Shown in pieces: positions 40,827-52,638 of a stretch of DNA of 64,000 nucleotides; position 1 is the first letter of the stretch; each line of letters begins with the position of its first letter. Made by a program: the position numbers and the translations under genes. Origin of the DNA: Haematococcus lacustris (taxonomy: Eukaryota > Chlorophyta > Chlorophyceae > Chlamydomonadales > Haematococcaceae); NCBI GenBank assembly GCA_030144725.1, contig JASKMD010000007.1, positions 10,323,634 to 10,387,633 on the forward strand. Direction: 5' to 3'. Below the pieces are notes generated by a model, which saw only the letters and a program-made list of their open reading frames with translations, searched no databases and had not been told where the DNA came from.

Positions 40827-43800
40827 CTCAGGGAGGTGCATTACAAGATAAAGTGACTAAAGAAAAGAAGAAAAGAGAAGACAACAATAAACAAGGTTCC
40901 CCCACACACGACCCCCAAACCCTCACCCCAAAGCAGCGGTCAAGACATCCCAAGCAAAGGTTAACCCCGTCCCACGACAACGTCCAAACACTCCCCACAT
41001 TAACGTTCTCCACCCTAGCCCTACACTCCTCTCCAGACCCACACCACAAAGCTACCCACACGAGCCTAAGCCCAGCCGGTCGACCTGAAACCTAGAACAC
41101 CCCCTCCCCCAAACACTGAATCCAAGACCACCTAAGCTCCCGGTCCCTGACACCCAAACAAACCCAGGGACCCCACCCAAGCAACGCACTAAGCCCCCAA
41201 CAGCAATCCTGCAGCTCAGGCTGGCGCGGCGGGGAAGGGGACGGGCCATGGCAAGGACAAGCGAACCACCAGCTCACCCCCCCCCTGCGCCCTGACCTCC
41301 CCCTGCCTAGGCCTCCCTTCTGCCCTCCCCTCCTCCCCTCCTCCTGCCCCCACCCTCCCCTCTGCCCCCTCCTGCCCTCCCCTCCGCTCCCTCCTAGGCT
41401 GCTTGGCAAAGCAGCCCCCCGACGCCTCGGGCCACAGCTGGTCGAAGTGGGCACCGTCCAGCTCCGGGTTCTTGCCCTTGAACCGAGTGGAGGGCACTGT
41501 GCCGCAGAGGCCCACCCGGATGTCCCTCCCCACCCGGTGCCAGTCACACTTAACCACCGCTGTTGATTTAGAGTCTCCAGGTGCCCCGGGTGGCAGAAGC
41601 GGCTAGCGGAAGAGCCCGGGGCAGCCGTACCCTTGAGGATGTGGCCCCACAAGGCCCCAAACATGAGGCTGGCATGGAGCACCCGCCAGGCCACGATGAC
41701 ATGCTCCCGGCGGAGGGTGGGGTCTAGCAGCTCCTTCCACACCTTCGCACACGGCTGGCCCGCCTGAACACCCACAGCCAGCTGGTCCACAGTGTCGGCC
41801 CGGGGGGCGGGCAGGGCAACGGGCCGCCTGCTGCCACGCCGCTGCTGAGCCTCCAGCTGCCGCTCACCCTGCTCGGCCGCCCTCATCTGCGGCGAGCGAT
41901 GCTGGTGCGCCCTGGCGGAGGTGTCCAGCCAGCGGGGCGGCTGGCTGCCCTGCACCTCCTCGGGGAGCCGCTCCTCCTCTTCCCTGCCCTGCTGCTCCCG
42001 CTCCCCCGCTGCCCCCCGGCCTGCCACCTGTTGCGCGCTGACCTCCCACTTGAGCACCAGCTCCCTCAGGGCCCCATCAGCCACCGCTGTCACCTCCGGT
42101 TCACCCGCTGCACGGGGGGGGCGTACACCCCACAGCGCAGGCCACAGGCCCCCACTGGGTGGGTAGAGGGGGTCGGCACTGACGCGCTGGAGCTGGTCGA
42201 GGCGCACCCTGGCATGCTTGACAGTGAAGTCCAGCAGGGTGGTGGTGCCCATGCCCCACACCTGAGGGTCCAGCTGCAGGTGAGCCCAAGGGCCCAAGAG
42301 CCACTCCTCCTTAGGCCAGGTGCTAGGCCCCTCCTCAACTGGGTCGGCAGCCTGCCCTCCCGCTCTGCCCCCTGCTCCCTACGCCCTCCCCCCTCCACGC
42401 CCTCTCTTCCTGCCCCCGCCCCGCCCCCTTGCCCGCCCCCCTCCCCTGTCCACCCCCCTGGCCCCTCCTTGCTCCTGCCCTTGAGCCTGCTCCTGCGCCA
42501 CGTGACGCTGTGCGGGTAGAGGGCGGAGGTGGGTGGCTCGCTCCTCCGGTGTCAGCTTGTAGATGGGCTTGTTGAGCCGGGCCACCGCAGCTGGCTCCCA
42601 AGCCGCCCCCTCCTCCGCCCAGAAAGCCCCGAGGGGCCCTTGCCCTGTGGGGTCTAGGGGGTAGAGGCGGCCGTTGGGGCCCACCCAGTGGGAGGGCTGG
42701 AGCAGGGGGTGGCGCCGCATCACAAACCCCACCCCTGGCCCAACCCTCAGGCACTCCCACTCCGGCTGTGGAGGGTGCAGGCGGTCCACCATGCCCGGCC
42801 AGGGCTCGGTGAGGCAAGCCCTGACCAGGTCAGCAGCCCAGCGGGCCTCCCCCTCCAGCTGGGGGCTGTGGAGGGCCTCCCTCACGTGGCAGACGTGGGT
42901 CCAACCCAGCTCAGCTGCCGCCTCCCTTGCTGCTGGGTTCATGCGGACTTGCGCGTTGTACCACGGCGGCTCTGCCAGCACCGAAAAGAAGGATTGGCCA
43001 GCGGGGAGCACCGCACGGAACAGCTTGAGCTCAGCCAGGGCCGCCACGTGAGCTTGCATTCGCGGGCTGATGCCTCGCGAGGGGGGTGCGGTGGGGTCTG
43101 TGATGACCCACGTGCTGAGGCCGTGGGAGGAGTCTGCCAGCAGGCTGTGGGTCAGAGGCTGCTAAGGACGATCCCGGGGCGACCAGAGCTGGGCCAGCAT
43201 CTTCGCCAGCATGGCGGTGCTGGTGACCCCCAGGTCGGGAAGCCCCACCCCTCCCTCCCCCCGGGGCATCACGCAGATGGCCTTGCTAGGGTAGAGGCGG
43301 CTGCTGTTGAGGCTGCGCTCCTGGGGCAGATCTGAGGCTGCCACAAAGGGATTGACAGCCAAGGCCATGGCCTGCGCGATAGGGGCGGAGGGCTGCACGA
43401 AGGCCAATGGTAGATGGACTTGAGGCCAGGCACTGCTAGGTCACCTGCACCCGCCCCAGGAGGTTGAGGCCTTGGGGCCGCCAAGGGAGGGAGGTGCCAT
43501 CATGGCCGCCGCCGCCCCCCCAAAGGCGGCCTCGCTGGTGGCAGCGTGGGAGGCCGCTCCAAGAGGGACCCCCAGGTGGCGCACTGGCACCCCCGCTCGG
43601 ACAGCTGGGATGACCACCTCCGGCTCCTGCTCCCCACCCTGTTCCTGCCCGCCCTGCTGCTGCCCTTGCCCGCCACCTTCCCCCAGCCCACCCCCTAGCC
43701 CCTGCTCGCCCACCTGCCCCTGCCCGCCCCCTTCCCCCCCGTCCACCCCCCGACCTCCGCTCTCTGCCCTTCTGCCCCGTCTGCCCCTCTGCCCCGTCGG

Positions 43801-44882
43801 AGCCCGAGCTCCCCTGATAACCCAGCCCGGGCTCTGGCTGGGCGCACGGCAGGGCTGAGCTCTTGCTAACACTCATCGAAGGGCCCCAGCGGCGCGAAAC
43901 AGGCCCAGGGCCTCAACTACCACCTTCCCGTCTCTGACCCGATCGAGCACCACGATGGTGAGGTCGTCCGCATTCTCCTTGGAGGGGAGCGGGGGGTCAG
44001 GACGGCCCTGTGCATGGACAGAGGGCTGGAGGGGATGGCGGGGGTGCTGATGCGGCCTGCTAGCTGGAGCGAGCTGAGGTAGCTGACCAGCGGCTGAAGC
44101 ACGATGCACCAGTACAGCGGGGAGGCCCCTCTGCCCTGCAGCAGCCCTGACGCAAGGGGGAAGCTGTCGGTGAGGTGGCCGTTGACCAGCACCTGGCTCG
44201 TGGCACCCCGGTGCAGCAGCTGAGCCCAGCGCACATGCCCCTCCCGGCAAAACCCCATGGTTCCCATCGTGTCCTTGAGCAAGCCCCAGGACACGTTGTC
44301 ATAGGCCCCCGCTAGATCCAGCAACAACAACCAGGCTGGGCTGCCCCGTTGCTGAAGGTAATCCAGCAGACCCAGGTGGAACTGCACGCTGTCGCTGATG
44401 TCCCTGCCCAGGATGAAGGCCGACTGAGAGGAGTACACCAGCAGGTCCAACGGCAGCTGCAACCGGTCATCCACTGCCCTGGCCACCAGGCGCACATCGC
44501 AGTTGACGAGCGTAATGGGGCGGTAGCCGGCCACTTGGTCCCTCGGCTTGCCAGCCTTCGGCACGAGGGTGATGATGCCCGTGAGGAACTCAGCCAGGGG
44601 GGCAGGGTCAGCGGTGTCTGCCAGGGCCTCTTGCAACATGGCCCGCAGCGGTCGCCCCAGCTCCACCCACAGCCGGTCATAGACCTCCATGGGCAGCCCA
44701 TCTAGCCCCGGGGCCTTGCTGTGCGCGCAGCCCTGAAGAGCCCGGCCCAGCTCCTCCTCTGACAGCATAGGGATGCCATCGGGGCCCTCGGCAGCCCTGG
44801 CCTGGGTGGGGGTGAGGTGGGAGGTGAGGCTGCCCAGCAGCGTGGCGCGCGCAGCTGTGTCCACCGGCTTGGCTGCGTAGGC
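40827..44882 (-). pseudogene. LINE copy B-minus: RT to 3' UTR, defective
   Basis: Minus-strand LINE running from YAAKPVDTAARAT (44882) through RT (43917-44864), the thumb/Gly-rich linker (43440-43880) and the C-terminal region (41092-43060) to the 3' UTR, which ends with a TGTAA signal (TTACA at 40841-40845). RT motif three is NADD (43972-43974), with the same frameshift to GALR-stop as copy A. The C-terminal CCHC finger is damaged: SRFCHPGHLETL is followed by unrelated sequence, a deletion of about 300 bp (near 41566), and more frameshifts occur near 42300-42400 and 43150-43450. It is joined head to head with copy B-plus at 44882. Confidence 0.88.
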
Positions 44883-47800
44883 TCGATCGGGTCAGAGACG
44901 GGAAGGTGGTTGTGGAGGCCCTGGGCCTGTTCCGCGCCGCTGGGGGCCCTGCGCTGAGCGTGAGCAAGAGCTCAGCCCTGCCGTGCGCCCAGCCAGAGCC
45001 TGGGCCGGGCAACCAGGAGGGCTCAGGCCCCGAGGGGGCGGGGAGGGGAGGAAGGGGGGGTGACGGGGGGGAAGGGGGCGGGCAGGGGCAGGTGGGCGAG
45101 CAGGGGCTAGGGGGTGGGCTGGGGGAAGGTGGCGGGCAAGGGCAGCAGCCGGGCGGGCAGGAGCAGGGTGGGGAGCAGGAGCCGGAGGTGGTCATCCCAG
45201 CTGTCCGAGCGGGGGTGCCCGTGCGCCACCTGGGGGTCCCTCTTGGGGCGGCCTCCTACGCTGCCACCAGCGAGGCCGCCTTCGGTGGGGCGGCGGCGGC
45301 CATGATGGCAGCCTCCCTCCCTTGGCGGCCCCAAGGCCTCAACCTCCTGGGGCGGGTGCAGGTGGCACAGCAGTGCCTGGCCTCCAAGTCCATTTACCAA
45401 ATGGCTTTTGTGCAACCCTCCGCTCCTTTGACGCAAGCCATGGCCTTGGCTGTCAACCGCTTTGTGGCAGCCTCAGACCTGCCCCAGGAGCGCAGCCCCA
45501 ACAGCAGTCGCCTCTACCCTAGCAAGGCCATCTGCGTGATGCCCCGGGGGGAGGGAGGGGTGGGGCTTCCCGACCTGGGGGTCACCAGCACGGCCATGCT
45601 GGCGAAGATGCTGGCCCAGCTCTGGTCGCCCCGGGTTCGTCCCTGGCAGCCTCTGACCCACAGCCTACTGGCAGACCCCTCCCACGGCCTCAGCACGTGG
45701 GTCATCACCGACCCCACCGCCCCCCCCTCGCGAGGCATCAGCCCGCGGCTGCAAGCTCACGTGGCGGCCCTGTCTGAGCTCAAGCTGTTCCGTGCGGTGC
45801 CCCCCGCTAGCCAGTCCTTCTTCTCGGTGCTGGCAGAGCCGCTGTGGTACAACGCGCAAGTCCGCATGAACCCAGCAGCAAGGGAGGCAGCAGCTGAGCA
45901 GGGTTGGACCCACGTCCGCCACGTGAGGGAGGCCCTGCATAGCCCCCAGCTGGAGGGGGAGGCCCGATGGGCTGCCGACCTGGTCAGGGCTTGCCTTCCC
46001 GAGCCCTGGCAGGGCATGGTGGACCGCCTGCAGCCTCCTCAGCCGGAGTGGGAGTGCCTGAGGGTTGGGCCAGGGGTGGGGTTTGTGATGCGGCGCACCC
46101 CCCTGCTCCAGCCCTCCCACTGGGTGGGCCCCAACGGCCGCCTCTACCCCCTAGACCCCACAGGGCAGGGGCCCCTAGGGGCTTTCTGGGCGGAGGGAGG
46201 GGCGGCCTGGGAGCCAGCTGCGGTGGCCCGGGTCAACAAGCCCAGCTACAGGCTGACTCCGAAGGAGCGAGCCACCCACCTCCGCCCTCTACCCGCCCAG
46301 CATCACGTGGCGCAGGAGCAGGCTCAAGGGCAGGAACTAGGCGGGGCCCGGGGGGTTGGCAAGGGCGGGGGGCGGGCAAGGGGGCGGGGCGGGGGCAGGG
46401 GGCGAGGGCGTGGAGGAGGTGGAGGGCGTAGGGGAGCAGGGGGCGGGGCGGGAGGGCAGGCTGCCGACCCAGCTGACGAGGGGCATGGCACCTGGCCTAA
46501 GGAGGAGTGGCTCTTGGGCCCCTGGGCTCACCTGCAGCTGGACCCTCAGGTGTGGGGCATGGGCACCACCACCCTCCTGGACTTCTCGGTCAAGCATGCC
46601 AGGGTGCGCCTCCACCAGCTCCAGCGCGTCAGTGCCGACCCCCTCTACCCACCAGGTGGGGGCCTGTGGCCAGCGCTGTGGGGTGTGCGCCCCCCCCGGG
46701 CAGCGGGCGAACCGGAGGTGGCAGCGGTGGCTGATGGGGCCCTGAGGGAGCTGGAGCTCAAGTGGGAGGCCAGCGTGCAGCAGGTGGCAGGCCAGGGGGC
46801 AGCGGGGGAGCGGGAGCAGCAGGGCAGGGATGTGGAGGAGCGGCTCCCCGAGGAGGTGCAGGGCAGCCAACCGCCTCGCTGGCTTGACACCTCCGCCAGG
46901 GCGCACCAGCGACCCTCGCCGCAGATGAGGGCGGCCCAGCAGGCTGAGCGGCAGCTGGAGGCCCAGCAGCGGCGTGGGGGCAGGCAGCCAGTTGCTCAGC
47001 CCGCCCCCCGGGCCGACAATGCGGACCAGCTGGCTGTGGGTGTTCAGGCGGGCCAGCCGTGTGCGAAGGTGTGGAAGGAGCTGCTAGACCCTACCCTCCG
47101 TCGGGAGCATGTCATCGTGGCCTGGCGGGTGCTTCACGCCAGCCTCATGGTGGGGGCCTTGTGGGGCCACATCCTCAAGGGTACGGCTGCCCCGGGCTCT
47201 TCCGCCTGCCGCTTCTGCCAGCCGGGGCACTTGGAGAGCCTCACCCACGCCTTCCTGACCTGCCCCGCCGTGGTCCCAGCCTGGGAGTGGGTGCTGGACG
47301 TGTACGGCCGCCTCACAGGCACCCGCCCCCCCTCAGGCGACGCCATGCTGCTCCTCAGTGGGCGCCCCACCCGCGGCGAGGCCCCCCCCTTTCAGCCCTC
47401 TGACAGCCTGCTGTGGCTGCGGCTGCGCGTTGCCTACCTGGGCGCAGTGTGGCGCCTCCGCAGCTCAGGAGCCGCTACAGCCCTTCAGCCACAACAGGTG
47501 GCGAGGCGGGTCGTGGAGGAGGTCATCTCCACCCTCACCACGGCCGTCAAGCGGGACTGGCATCGGGTGGGGAGGGACATCCGCGTGGGCCTCTGCGGCG
47601 CTGTGCCCTCCACCTGGTTCAAGGGAAAGGACCCGGAGCTGGACGCTGCCCACTTCGACCAGCTGTGGCCCGAGGCGTCGGGGGGCTGGTTTGCCAAGCA
47701 GCCCAGGAGGGAGCGGAGGGGAGGGCAGGAGGGGGCAGAGGGGAGGGTTGGGGCAGGAGGAGTGGAGGAGGAGAGGGCAGCAGGGAGGCCTAGGCATGGG

Positions 47801-48312
47801 GAGGGCAGGGCGCAGGGGGGGGGAGAGCTAGTGGTTCGCCTCTCCTTGCAGTGGCCCGTCCCCTTCCCCGTCGAGCCAGCCTGAGCTTCAGGGTTGCTGG
47901 TGGGGGCTTAGGGCGTTCGGTGGGTGAGGTTGGCTAGGCTTCGGGGGGTTGTCTGGGTGTCAGGGGACCGGGGGCTTAGGTGGTCTTGGTTTGAGCGTTG
48001 GGGGTAGGGTTCTAGGTTTCAGGTCGAGGGGCGCGGCTTAGTCTCGTGTGGGTAGTTCTGTGGGGAGGGTCTGAGGAGGTGTGCAGAGCTAGGGGGGAGG
48101 GCGGTGGTGTGGGGGAGTGTCTTGACGTTGTCCTTGGGAGGGGGTTGCTTGTGGGGTGTGGACCTTTGCTTGGGGTGTGTGGACCTTTGCTTGAGGTGTG
48201 TGGACCGCTGTGTTTGGGTGGGGTGCTTGGGGATCGTGTATGCGGAAACCTTGTTTGTTGTAGTCTTTCTTTTCTTCTTTTCTTTAGTCATTCTCACTCT
48301 CTTGTAATGCTC
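44883..48312 (+). pseudogene. LINE copy B-plus: end of RT, thumb, C-terminal CCHC domain and 3' UTR
   Basis: An open frame of about 990 residues (to the stop at 47882-47884) begins inside the RT just after the catalytic block (DRVRDGKVVVEALGLF), so the 5' part is missing. It covers a Gly-rich spacer, VVIPAVRAGVPVRHLGVPLG, a conserved AICVMPRGEGGVGLPDLG block and a second Gly/Arg-rich spacer (about 46340-46470). Next is [15 protein letters not shown], then the zinc-binding motif CRFCQPGHLESLTHAFLTCP (about 47205-47265), the CX2C...HX4C pattern of the LINE zf-RVT domain. The 3' UTR runs to TGTAA (48303-48307) and then abuts copy C with no poly(A). The absence of frameshifts over about 3 kb suggests a fairly young copy. 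Confidence 0.88.
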
Positions 48313-50149
48313 CTACGAAGCGGAGGGGGGGGCGGTGGGGTCGGTGATGACCCACGTGCTGAGGCCGTGGGAGGGGTCTGCCAGCAGGCTGTGGGTCAGC
48401 TCCGTCTGCCCCTCTGCCCCGTCGGAGCCCGAGCTCCCCTGATAACCCAGCCCGGGCTCTGGCTGGGCGCACGGTAGGGCTGAGCTCTTGCTCACACTCA
48501 TCGAAGGGCCCCAGCGGCGCGAAACAGGCCCAGGGCCTCAACTACCACCTTCCCGTCTCTGACCCGATCGAGCACCACGATGGTGAGGTCGTCCGCATTC
48601 TCCTTGGAGGGGAGCGGGGGGTCAGGGCGGCCCTGTGCATGGACAGAGGGCTGGAGGGGATGGCGGGGGTGCTGATGCGGCCTGCTAGATGGAGCGAGCT
48701 GAGGTAGCTGACCAGCGGCTGAAGCACGATGCACCAGTACAGCGGGGAGGCCCCTCTGCCCTGCAGCAGCCCTGACGCAAGGGGGAAGCTGTCGGTGAGG
48801 TGGCCGTTGACCAGCACCTGGCTCGTGGCACCCCGGTGCAGCAGCTGAGCCCAGCGCACATGCCCCTCCCGGCAAAACCCCATGGTTCCCATCGTGTCCT
48901 TGAGCAAGCCCCAGGACACGTTGTCATAGGCCCCCGCTAGATCCAGCAACAACAACCAGGCTGGGCTGCCCCGTTGCTGAAGGTAATCCAGCAGACCCAG
49001 GTGGAGCTGCACGCTGTCGCTGATGTCCCTGCCCAGGATGAAGGCCGACTGAGAGGAGTACACCAGCAGGTCCAACGGCAGCTGCAACCGGTCATCCACT
49101 GCCCTGGCCACCAGGCGCACATCGCAGTTGACGAGCGTAATGGGGCGGTAGCCGGCCACTTGGTCCCTCGGCTTGCCAGCCTTCGGCACGAGGGTGATGA
49201 TGCCCGTGAGGAACTCAGCCAGGGGGGCAGGGTCAGCGGTGTCTGCCAGGGCCTCTTGCATCATGGCCCGCAGCGGTCGCCCCAGCTCCACCCACAGCCG
49301 GTCATAGACCTCCATGGGCAGTCCATCTAGCCCCGGGGCCTTGCTGTGCGCGCAGCCCTGAAGAGCCCGGCCCAGCTCCTCCTCTGACAGCATAGGGATG
49401 CCATCGGGGCCCTCGGCAGCCCTGGCCTGGGTGGGGGTGAGGTGGGAGGTGAGGCTGCCCAGCAGCGTGGCGCGCGCAGCTGTGTCCACCGGCTTGGCTG
49501 CGTAGACACCGGTGGGCTCGGCAGCTGAGTAGTGCTGCTGGAAAGCCCTGCACGCTGCCTTCACCCCGGCCGGCGTGGTAAGGTCTGCTGGCTGACCTGG
49601 CTGGCCGGGGAGCTGGAGAGAGGAGATGAGGGTGGGGGTGTGCGCGGGCTGGTCGCGATGGTAGAAGTAGAAGGAGGAGCGGTCGCCGTAGTACTGGTCG
49701 AGGACAGCGCTGGCCAGCAGGGATTGCTGGGCCCCCTGCTCCCTCGCCCCCACACCCGCCAGGGCTGCGGCCTCTCCCAGGTGCTGCGCCGCCTGCACCT
49801 CAGCCTCCCCCTCTCGCTCCACCCGCACCAGCTGCCGCACGAGGTGAGCCCTGGCCACTGCTGCCGCCTTCTCCCTGCGCTGCTGCAGGTCACGCTGCGC
49901 GCGGCGTTGGGCCCGCAGGAAGTGCTGGGCACGCATGGCCAGGCCCTGCTTGATGCGGGCCCACCTGGCCCTGTGCCCATCCCTAGGCAGCCCCAGCTGA
50001 CTCGCAGCCTCGTGGTGATGTGCCTCCGCCTGTAGGAAGTCCTTGAGGCAGTCCAGCAGGTCAGGGTTGTCGAGGTGGGCGGGGTGCAGCTGCCAGGGAG
50101 CGGGGACGGTGAGAGGCAGGTCGGGGGGGCACACTGCCACTGACACGGG
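48313..50149 (-). pseudogene. LINE copy C, inverted 5' segment (endonuclease tail to RT), defective
   Basis: Minus-strand segment starting (LINE sense) at RPVSVAV of the endonuclease tail and running through the complete RT to NADD (48597-48599) and the same GALR-stop frameshift as copies A and B-minus. It then jumps by deletion from the Gly-rich spacer to LTHSLLADPSHGLSTWVITD at its left end. The first half of the protein matches copy D residue for residue; the second half matches copy B-minus. The segment is inverted relative to the 3' segment at 50181-52620. Confidence 0.88.
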
Positions 50150-50180
50150 CCGTGCCTCTTGAGGGGTCTGTTGCCACTGG
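50150..50180 (+). other. 31-nt ORF1-derived filler at inversion joint (copy C)
   Basis: The bases between the inverted RT segment and the direct 3' segment (CCGTGCCTCTTGAGGGGTCT onward) equal 60453-60483 of LINE ORF1. Two bases (CC) on the left and one (G) on the right overlap with the flanks, as expected for microhomology-guided template switching. Confidence 0.85.
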
Positions 50181-52620
50181 CAGCAGCTGAGCAGGGTTGG
50201 ACCCACGTCCACCACGTGAGGGAGGCCCTGCATAGCCCCCAGCTGGAAGGGGAGGCCCGTTGGGCTGCCGACCTGGTGAGGGCTTGCCTCCCCGAGCCCT
50301 GGCAGGGCATGGTGGACCGCCTGCAGCCTCCTCAGCCGGAGTGGGAGTGCCTAAGGGTTGGGCCAGGGGTGGGGTTTGTGATGCGGCGCACCCCCCTGCT
50401 CCAGCCCTCCCACTGGGTGGGCCCCAACGGCCGCCTCTACCCCCTAGACCCCACAGGGCGGGGGCCCCTAGGGGCTTTCTGGGCGGAGGGAGGGGCGGCC
50501 TGGGAGCCAGCTGCGGTGGCCCGACTCAACAAGCCCAGCTACAGGCTGACTCCGGAGGAGCGAGCCACCCACCTCCGCCCTCTTCCCGCCGAGCATCACG
50601 TGGCGCAGGAGCAGGCTCAAGGGCAGGAGCAAGGAGGAGCCAGGGCGGTTGGCAGGGGAGGGGGGCGGGCAAGGGGGCGGGGCGGGGGCAGGGGGCAAGG
50701 GCGTGGAGGAGGTGGAGGGCGTAGGGGAGCAGGGGGCGGGGCGGGAGGGCAGGCTGCCGACCCAGCTGACGAGGGGCCTGGCACCTGGCCTAAGGAGGAG
50801 TGGCTCTTGGGCCCCTGGGCTCACCTGCAGCTGGACCCTCAGGTGTGGGGCATGGGCACCACCACCCTGCTGGACTTCTCTGTCAAGCATGCCAGGGTGC
50901 GCCTCCACCAGCTCCAGCGCGTCAGTGCCGACCCCCTCTACCCACCAGGTGGGGGCCTGTGGCCAGCGCTGTGGGGTGTGCGCCCCCCCCGGGCAGCGGG
51001 CGAACCGGAGGTGGCAGCGGTGGCTGATGGGGCCCTGAGGGAGCTGGAGCTCAAGTGGGAGGCCAGCGTGCAGCAGGTGGCAGGCCAGGGGGCAGCGGGG
51101 GAGCGGGAGCAGCAGGGCAGGGATGTGGAGGAGCGGCTCCCCGAGGAGGTGCAGGGCAGCCAACCGCCTCGCTGGCTTGACACCTCCGCCAGGGCGCACC
51201 AGCGACCCTCGCCGCAGATGAGGGCGGCCCAGCAGGCTGAGCGGCAGCTGGAGGCCCAGCAGCGGCGTGGCGGCAGGCAGTCAGTTGCTCAGCCCGCCCC
51301 CCGGGCCGACACCGTGGACCAGCTGGCTGTGGGTGTTCAGGCGGGCCAGCCGTGTGCGAAGGTGTGGAAGGAGCTGCTAGACCCCACCCTCCGTCGGGAG
51401 CATGTCATCGTGGCCTGGCGGGTGCTTCACGCCAGCCTCATGGTGGGGGCCTTGTGGGGCCACATCCTCAAGGGTACGGCTGCCCCGGGCTCTTCCGCCT
51501 GCCGCTTCTGCCAGCCGGGGCACTTGGAGACCCTCACCCACGCCTTCCTGACCTGCCCCGCCGTGGTCCCAGCCTGGGAGTGGGTGCTGGACGTGTACGG
51601 CCGCCTCACAGGCACCCGCCCCCCCTCAGGCGACGCCATGCTGCTCCTCAGTGGGCGCCCCACCCGCGGCGAGGCCCCCCCCTTTCAGCCCCCTGACAGC
51701 CTGCTGTGGCTGCGGCTGCGCGTTGCCTACCTGGGCGCAGTGTGGCGCCTCCGCAGCTCAGGAGCCGCTACAGCCCTGCAGCCACAACAGGTGGCGAGGC
51801 GGGTCGTGGAGGAGGTCATCTCCACCCTCACCACGGCCGTCAAGCGGGACTGGCATCGGGTGGGGAGGGACATCCGCGTGGGCCTCTGCGGCGCTGTGCC
51901 CTCCACCTGGTTCAAGGGAAAGGACCCGGAGCTGGACGCTGCCCACTTCGACCAGCTGTGGCCCGAGGCGTCGGGGGGCTGGTTTGCCAAGCAGCCCAGG
52001 AGGGAGCGGAGGGGAGGGCAGGAGGGGGCAGAGGGGAGGGTTGGGGCAGGAGGAGTGGAGGAGGAGAGGGCAGCAGGGAGGCCTAGGCATGGGGAGGGCA
52101 GGGCGCAGGGGGGGGGGGAGCTAGTGGTTCGCCTCTCCTTGCAGTGGCCCGTCCCCTTCCCCGTCGAGCCAGCCTGAGCTTCAGGGTTGCTGGTGGGGGC
52201 TTAGGGCGTTCGGTGGGTGGGGTGGGCTAGGCTTCGGGGGGCTGTCTGGGTGTCAGGGGACCGGGGGCTTAGGTGGTCTTGGTATGAGCGTTGGGGGTAG
52301 GGTTCTCGGTTTCAGGTCGAGGGGCGGAACTTAGGCTCGTGTGGGTAGTTTTGTGGGGAGGGTATGGGGAGGGTCTGGGGAGGTGAGCTAGGGTGGAGGG
52401 CGTTGGTGTGGGGGAGTGTCTTGACGTTGTCCTAGGGAGGGGGTTGCTTGGGTTGTGTGGACCTTTGCATGTGGGGTGTGGACCTTTGCTTGGGGTGTGT
52501 GGACCGCTGTGTTTGGGTGGGGTGCTTGGGGCTCGTGTATGGGGGAACCTTGTTTTGTAGTAGTCTTCTCTTTTCATCTTTTCTTTAGTGTCACTCTCTC
52601 TCTTGTAATGCTGCTCCATC
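50181..52620 (+). pseudogene. LINE copy C, 3' segment (C-terminal domain and 3' UTR)
   Basis: The frame begins at AAEQGWTHVHHVREALHSPQ and runs without a stop to 52175-52177. It includes [11 protein letters not shown] and the CCHC finger (CRFCQPGHLETLTHAFLTCP, about 51498-51558). The 3' UTR of about 440 bp contains GTGTGGACCTTTG repeats and ends with TGTAA (52604-52608), followed 12 bases later by 18 A (52621-52638). It has no start codon of its own. It is part of a 5'-inverted insertion with 48313-50149. Confidence 0.9.
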
Positions 52621-52638
52621 AAAAAAAAAAAAAAAAAA
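52621..52638 (+). other. Poly(A) tail of LINE copy C
   Basis: Eighteen A residues, 12 bases after TGTAA. This marks the true 3' end and shows retrotransposition of a polyadenylated RNA. The inverted segment of copy D starts at once after it. Confidence 0.95.

Noticed and set aside
44883..47884. The 990-residue frame as an intact host gene
   Set aside because: It starts inside RT sequence, matches the 3' half of the other LINE copies, and carries the LINE CCHC finger.
40827..48312. Copies B-minus and B-plus as one twin-primed insertion
   Set aside because: Both contain the same C-terminal region and 3' UTR, so they overlap in LINE coordinates. Twin priming gives non-overlapping segments, so they are two insertions placed head to head.
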